Shown here piece after piece: positions 58,297-64,000 of a DNA stretch of 64,000 nt. Each line of letters opens with the position of its first letter. Positions within the stretch are counted from its first letter, which is position 1. The notes below the pieces were generated by a model, which was given only the letters and a program-made list of their open reading frames with translations, made no database searches and was not told where the DNA came from. The DNA comes from Conoideocrella luteorostrata (Eukaryota; Ascomycota; Sordariomycetes; Hypocreales; Clavicipitaceae): the NCBI GenBank assembly GCA_032433595.1, contig JASWJB010000168.1:27812-91811 (forward strand), written 5' to 3'. A program made the translations under genes and the position numbers.

Positions 58297-60944
58297 ATGG
58301 CAATGCCCAAGTCTTCGTCATCGGGTAGAAACCTTCTAAATCAACAGGCGTCTGTTGATCCTGAAAGACTCCAGATTCGCATTGTGCCCTACAGTCCGCC
58401 TCGCCTCAGCTGTGATGGCTCGACATGCTCTCGTCCCGTCTCACACGCAGATTTCTCGCCCTCATCTTCCTTTCAACCTCACGACAGAGACTTCAGGAGT
58501 GGGTATGATGCTTCTTCCAGCCCGAATTTACGAACTGAACCTTGCCATCAAACGCCCACAAGTCTTGATGCACCCAGGAATAACGATATGCATTCTAATG
58601 ATGCTGCTGAACCTGTGGAAGATGGGAGTCTCTATCCAGATTCGAATATTGATTCCACATCACTCAGGTCAATCTCTGCCTCACCATGTTATCGTCGGTC
58701 CCGAAGGGTCATCGCCGTTAACTCTGACAAGACTTTCTCTCTCCTGTCACAGGCCCATCCACTCGAATTCGCCAGAGAGTCCCCAGTGTCACCGCGTCGC
58801 TCGTCTACCGTTCCCAGCTCGTCAGCAGATAGAAACGTCTCTGAAACTTTTGTTGAAGAGCAACCCAACTCTCCACCAACCACCCTCCAAGGACTTTCGC
58901 GATCGTCCTCTTCAGACTGTTCACCACCACATAATAGCAGTATTGCTATCGAGCCCTCCTCGCCTTGGAACTATCAACTTGTTGGCGGCCTGCGCAAGGT
59001 TCCCGATAGCGGTAGGAAGGACAGGAGGGATAGCTCACTGACTGAAACTTTTTCAACTGATCCAAGTTTAGACCCTAGATACATATCTTCTGGTTCATTA
59101 TGCAACCGCTCTGCCATAGCGGAAAGGCTCACGCCAAAACAGTCATTTCATTCTTCACAATCAACCTCCACAAAGCCTGAAAGATCTAATTACAAGACTT
59201 TTGTAGGTGAATGGCCGGGTTCTCCGCACAGGCAACGTCCAAACACGTCTTGCGAAATGGGCTCAGGGAAATCACCTTCGTCAAGCCACTTTAATTTTGA
59301 GGTCATCGGCATATCTTCCTCAGATCAATCGCTCGATAATGATTCCCGGCCAGGATCGGATGAGAGCAATCGTAATTACGTGCTCCATGAAGATTTGGCA
59401 TCTTCTCCGCCTACCCTGACAGCTTCCGCTTCAAACCTGAAAGCAGGGTATTCAAGAGAAAGTCTTCTAGTTGCGCCTCTTCGCCCTGGGAAGAGATATG
59501 TCCCCAACGAAACCAGCTTATCGAGGCAGAGATCACGAGACTCAGTCCGAACAGGATCTCTCAGCTCTATCTCAAGCATAGTTGTTGAAGAAACAGCTCG
59601 ATCGCTATTTTCTGGCACTGCTGCAGTGCCACTTCCGTCTGGCATCATTCGGCAGAATTTGTCTCGCCGCAGTGTCCCGGTCAGAGCTGGCAATCGTCAT
59701 ATGAGCTCGACACATCATCAGTGGAGTACGGCGCTGTCAACAGTAGTGTCTGAGAGCGAAAGGGGAAGCGAAGTGCCATCAATACGCTTGTTTCAGTCCA
59801 CTTCTGGGGATATCTACAGAGAAAGAAGCGCTCATGCTTCAAATATATGCAGCCCGCCAGCTGAAACCGACTGGCAGGACACGGATATATGGATAGACCG
59901 CCTACAGCCAACCTACTACAGATCCTGGAATCAAGAGGCTAGTAACAGCAGCTTGCGATTGATCCGAGATCAAGATGAGCATGGAGATGGGCTTGCTGAG
60001 CTAGGAGTGCTCCATCGATACCCGTCTCGAACGAGACTTCACAGTTATCTGTCCAATTTTCCTTCCGATCGAAACCTCCGCTCATCCGGTAGCTCTCACA
60101 GTAATAGTTTCAGTCGCGCTTACATCCCTACTTGGGCAAGGTAAGACTTCTCGACGTCCCCGCTGTTGCTCAGCAGCTTATCGGTCGGAAGACTGACCAT
60201 TTACACAGACTGTACTATGGTAGCGGTGAGCGTCGTTTCTTATCGATCCAGCACTCATCCGACTCTCTTTCGTCTGATTTCACTACAAGCGCGCATCATA
60301 GCCCCATAATGAGTCGTTCTCCGAGCGCAGAACATTTCAACACGGTCATCTATGCCTGTCGACAACATCAACAGTCTCCTGTTGCTCCCATGTCTCCAAA
60401 GACGCCAGGAGCGGCTTCAAACAATTCCATCCCATCCCGCCAGCTCTCTCTAGTTCACCGAATTAGGAAACAGACTTCCAGCATCTGGTCCCCGCACCTT
60501 CGCCGGGACAAAAGAGCTCACATATACAGCTTGTGGCGACCTCCCTCTACCGTATTTGCCGTCCAAGAAGGCAGTGTCTTCAAAGACAGAATCCAGACTG
60601 TGTTCTTTGTCCTAGGTTTTGTGTTTCCTTTTGGTAAGATCCTCTGCACTGATATGCCTTGGGGTTGAGACTAATAGTTCATTCCAGCCTGGATGGCTGC
60701 ATCTTTTTTGCCGCTTCCCCCACAGGTGCAAACGGAACCGCAGGAAAAGAACCACAGCACAAGCCACCTCGACCTTGAACAGGGAGTCAATCAGCAAGTA
60801 ATCAGAGAAACTGGTGCAAGCTGTCATGATCGAGCGAGGTGGTGGAGAAATCTCAATCGATATATGTCAATCATTGGCGTCTTCGTAATCGCGGCAGCCA
60901 TTGCCCTAACCGTCACCGGCACGCAGCAACAGTGGAAGTCATGA
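58297..60944 (+). CDS. Large serine-rich protein with C-terminal membrane segments
   Basis: Protein of 841 residues, known to me only as a fungal serine-rich hypothetical protein. Exons 58297-60140, 60209-60633 and 60688-60944 join in phase. The first ~700 residues are disordered, very rich in Ser, Pro, Arg and Asn (for example SPSSSFQPHDRDF, LSSISSIVVEE), with many possible phosphorylation sites. A short conserved-looking part follows: LVHRIRKQTSSIWSPHLRRDKRA, SLWRPPSTVFAVQEGSVF, and then two hydrophobic stretches, TVFFVLGFVFPFAWMAASFLPLP (split by intron 2) and YMSIIGVFVIAAAIALTVTG near the C-terminus. WWRNLNRYMSIIG just before the last one is typical of a membrane entry. The C-terminus is TQQQWKS. 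Function unknown; a regulated membrane or nuclear-envelope protein is a guess. Confidence 0.8.
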
Positions 60945-61160
60945 GACCGCGTTTCTCTGCAAGTCGAGAACAAGTCGGACACTTCCTAAGGACGATCGAT
61001 GAACTCCTCGTGATCGCAGCAACTTGCCCATTACATTTCAATGCTTACGTACTTTATTTCTCGCCTTCGGAACAAATGAATGCACACAACAACCCAATCC
61101 AAGCAAGCAAACAAATGCATAAAGCTGACTGCGATCTGCGCAAGAAATTTGGCCCCATCC

Positions 61161-61176
61161 TTTTTTTTTTTTTTTT
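61161..61176 (+). repeat. Run of 16 T
   Basis: Homopolymer tract in the 3' region of the serine-rich gene, followed by further T-rich sequence to about 61340, likely its 3' untranslated region. Confidence 0.7.
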
Positions 61177-61574
61177 ATGTCACTAGCCATTTCAGCCTCT
61201 TCCGACTATCTTAGATTGCTTCCTATCTTTCTTTATTGTCACAGTCAATTTCAAACGGGTTTTTTACCCCTTTAGCTACTGTCGACTTACGCTTCTTCCC
61301 ATTTATTCCACCCCTCAGCCTTTTACTTTCCTTTTAACTTTTAATGTTTTCACCTGATGGAAGTATATGATACCATGACCTTGAACGCGTCGCGGATCTC
61401 ACGATTTTGGGTCCCAAACGTATAGAACGATAAATATGATGGTAATTACGATCGAAATGCTATATAGTTACGCTAATTGATTAATGCATCGGAACGTATT
61501 TGCCTAGACTCATAGTTGTCGTTGGGTGCTCGCTCGCGTGTATTGCCTGTTTACTGAGCTGTCCCATACGTGTA

Positions 61575-63498
61575 TCACGACGTCTTCTTGTATTGCCGTG
61601 CATCAACCTCAGCCCTGATTTCTTCCATAGCTTCTGTCATGTCGCGCTCAAGATCCTTGGAGATACCAAGAATTGGGTCCTTTCCGGTCAGACTGTCGGT
61701 ACTAATTGATCGCACCAACTTCGCATTAGCTCGCCCTTGCCGCTTCTCTAATGCAGCTTTTAATGCAGGCTTGCCGGGCGAGGCAAAGAAAGCAAGGCAC
61801 AATACCGTCCAAGCCGCCCCGTAGAAATACACGCACGACCACGCTCGCATAGCATCAGCAAACGTGAGCACGAGGAAAGGAGTTGTGGCGAATGAGAAGG
61901 TAACTTGGGTGATAAGAAGACTGGCAATATCGTAGTACATCTTCCTCGGTAACGGGTCACCGGAGATGACATCCAGAAAGAATGGACGGGCCAGGCGGCG
62001 GAGATCTGGAACGGGATTTAGCACTGAGTGTTAAGACTCCAGGACAAAACATCCGGGTTCGAAATTGAAGAGCCAAGGTCTGAAGAAAAACCACTTACTC
62101 TTAGCAGCAGTTTGTATGAGACTTGCCAAAACAAACGTCAAATAGTAACCGGGATAGAATCCATGCCAAAAAGCACTTGTGACAAAGGTCGTCAAGCTAG
62201 CCCGGAAGCCTGGCTTGTTCCCTCTAGGCGTGACTCGAAGGTACACGTAGTTCCTCAGCCAATTGTTTGTGTTCATGTTCCAGCCCGCTAGGTAGCCCCT
62301 CGGGTTTTGGGCAGTTTCTACCGCCCACGGATCAACATTCTGTAGACGATTCCAAAAGACTTTGCCAGTAACAGGATCAACTCCGTTGTAGCCTAATCCG
62401 GCAAGTATGCATGATCCTTCTGTTAACGACCAGACACCGTAGTATTTCAACCTTGCCACCAAATTCACCATGTACATGATCCAGATGCGACGCCACAAAG
62501 CGTGTCGCATGTACGACTCATCTAGTAGCTGCTTGTAGTCATAATTTACAGACAAAATAACAAACAGAGCGATCCAAAGAAGTCCAAGCAGGGCTTTTGA
62601 CATAGCAGGTGTGCCACTTCGAGGAATTTTTCTCTTCTTTCTTGAAGGGGGCTTCTTTGAAGGGTCGACATTGGAGGGGATATCAAACATAGAGGTGTCA
62701 ATCCATCGTCGATATTCGGCATAATCAAAGGCAGGACCTGCAAAGAGGGAAGGGAAGAAAAGAATATACCCGGCGTAGTCAAGAAGCCCTGGAAGCTCTC
62801 GGAGGGCCCTGTCTTTCTGAAAGTCAGATAGTAGCTCATCCGTCAGCTGTCCATCAGCGACATTCCAACAGAAGGCACTGAGCTTCATTACCATGACCAT
62901 TTGAGCCCCAGTGATGTCGATGGTGGAAGGACTGTTGAGGGCTTGACGTCTTATATGGCTTATTGACATATGGCCCATGACAAAGCTGAAGCCAATCCAT
63001 GGCATATATGGGCTTGTTCGCATATACTTGGCAATCAGATAGGCTCCGCCCGCGCTGGTAATTATGGTTCCAAGGCCACTCCAAAGATCGAATAGCCCAA
63101 TCAAATACAAGATGGAAGTCCTGTGCGCGGAAATTGATGAGTATGAGGATCTTTTTATTCTTTAGGAAAAAGGGGAGACCACTAAGGGAAGAAAGCTAAC
63201 TACCCAATAATGAAGAGGTTCTTGCGGTACGGCTTCGCATCAGGCACCCGCTTTAACAGACCCGCCAGAGGATAGGACAGGAGAAAGGAGAAAATAAGTT
63301 TTACTAAAACGACATTATGCGGTCAGGAATATCAAGTTTTACTTGCTGAGCAACTGGGGAGTTGCTCACATTCATCCGGGGAGGCACCGACCGTTGACGA
63401 AAGCATCTCAAACGCTGGCACGGCATCAAATTAGCATGGGACAGCAGATGCTATACAGGTTTCGACGAGAACTTACGGCGATGCAGAAGGCGGAGCAT
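61575..63498 (-). CDS. ale1: Lysophospholipid acyltransferase Ale1 (MBOAT family)
   Basis: ER membrane O-acyltransferase that reacylates lysophospholipids (Lands cycle). Five exons: 63498-63477, 63414-63370, 63303-63204, 63120-62099 and 62005-61575, giving 539 residues. The first three short exons read MLRLLHRPFEMLSSTVG, ASPDELKLIFSFLLSYPLAG and KRVPDAKPYRKNLFIIG, the usual start of fungal Ale1; the next exon begins LYLIGLFDLWSGLGT. The MBOAT active-site features are present: NMNTNNWLRNYVYLR (Asn/Trp/Arg motif) and SAFWHGFYPGYYLTF (invariant His). Many hydrophobic segments occur. The tail holds RPFFLDVISGDPLPRKMYYDI and the acidic/charged end EEIRAEVDAR. The joined AKNLRRLARPFF confirms intron 4. 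The frame 62031-63110 alone lacks both ends of the protein. Confidence 0.94.
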
Positions 63499-63977
63499 CC
63501 TGGTTGCTGGCCTGTGTGCCAGCGCTTGTGCCGACACAGACGACACTAGAGCAAGTAGTCAAAAGGTGGCAGTTCACCAAGACATGCGCAATAGCTCGCT
63601 TCGCAGCGATGCTAAGAGAAATCGACTGTACGGGAGATATGATAGTTAGCGTGTCAGCGCTCGAGAACGCAGCAAAGGTCACAAAATGACGTTGTTGAGC
63701 TCAGGTGGGTCGGCCGGAAGTCACATTCATTCGGTACTCAGAAAAGCACTCTCTTTATCTTTCAACAAAGCCTAGCAGGAGGTGGGTACAGTTGGCGCAG
63801 GGTTCGGCTGGGGCTGAGGTACATTGACAGCCCAGTGCGAGCTAGTTTGTTCAGCATCAACAATTCTGACAGGCTCCCCTCGAGTTAAATCATTACCGTT
63901 CCACACTCAAACGTTGAACGATTGAAGGATCTTGATTTTTCTATCTTTCCTTTGGCAAAAGATAGCACATACCTCTA
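63499..63977. other. ale1 promoter region
   Basis: About 480 bases with no gene recognised; it should hold the ale1 promoter. Ends in the microsatellite at the window edge. Confidence 0.5.
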
Positions 63978-64000
63978 TTGTTGTTGTTGTTGTTGTTGTT
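63978..64000 (+). repeat. TTG trinucleotide microsatellite at the right edge
   Basis: Seven to eight TTG units run to the last base, so the true length is unknown. No gene context can be given. Confidence 0.9.

Noticed and set aside
58355..59041. Plus-strand 228-codon frame inside the serine-rich gene
   Set aside because: It is a shadow in another frame of a low-complexity coding exon; the main frame runs 614 codons and splices to conserved exons.

Overview
The window is nuclear DNA from a filamentous ascomycete (Pezizomycotina). Genes carry several short introns of about 50-140 bases with GT...AG ends and CTAAC/CTGAC-like branch sites. The proteins read as Eurotiomycete-type (Aspergillus/Onygenales-like) versions of RcoA/Tup1, Mmm1, Erg3, Rbx1 and a Ryp1/OsaA-type WOPR regulator. 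The class is inferred from protein resemblance; no species was identified. All exon boundaries below were built by hand, by joining reading frames across GT/AG sites so that known families are restored. None has been checked against RNA.

Layout. 0-3.6 kb: 5' part of ribosomal protein eL28 (minus, cut by the left edge), a small DUF2015 protein and sterol C-5 desaturase Erg3. 3.6-8.3 kb: gene-poor. 8.3-15.5 kb: the RcoA/Tup1 corepressor, RNase MRP subunit Rmp1 and a vacuolar amino-acid transporter. 15.9-21 kb: a Ran1/Ksp1-type kinase with a long pyrimidine-rich upstream region. 21-34.9 kb: a compact housekeeping block (enolase-phosphatase, Bmt2, uL23, Tim8, CorA transporter, Spc1, Rbx1, a PNRC/Edc-like protein, an FAD oxidoreductase). 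35.3-38.3 kb: a probable LTR-retrotransposon relic beside a nine-exon Tdp1-family gene. 38.3-44.7 kb: about 6.4 kb without an intact gene, holding one probable pseudogene, ending at the WOPR regulator. 46.7-55.6 kb: cardiolipin synthase, Mto1, Vps45, Mmm1 and Rce1. 55.6-58.3 kb: gene-free and rich in a short palindromic repeat. 58.3-63.5 kb: a large serine-rich membrane protein and the lysophospholipid acyltransferase Ale1. The right edge ends inside a TTG microsatellite.

Most genes are conserved single-copy core genes, with no biosynthetic cluster and no intact mobile element. Weak functional neighbourhoods can be seen. The mitochondrial/membrane group is crd1-mto1-vps45-mmm1, with tim8 elsewhere. 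The RNA/ribosome group is bmt2 head-to-head with uL23, plus rmp1 and the Edc-like gene.

The most notable non-genic signals are: a dispersed palindromic motif around TACGGAGTA, found only outside coding exons and concentrated at 56.3-57.8 kb; paired CACGTG boxes in two promoters; the very long upstream region of the WOPR gene; and a gene remnant interrupted by a CGA-to-TGA-like stop. I did not find a convincing new multi-gene system.
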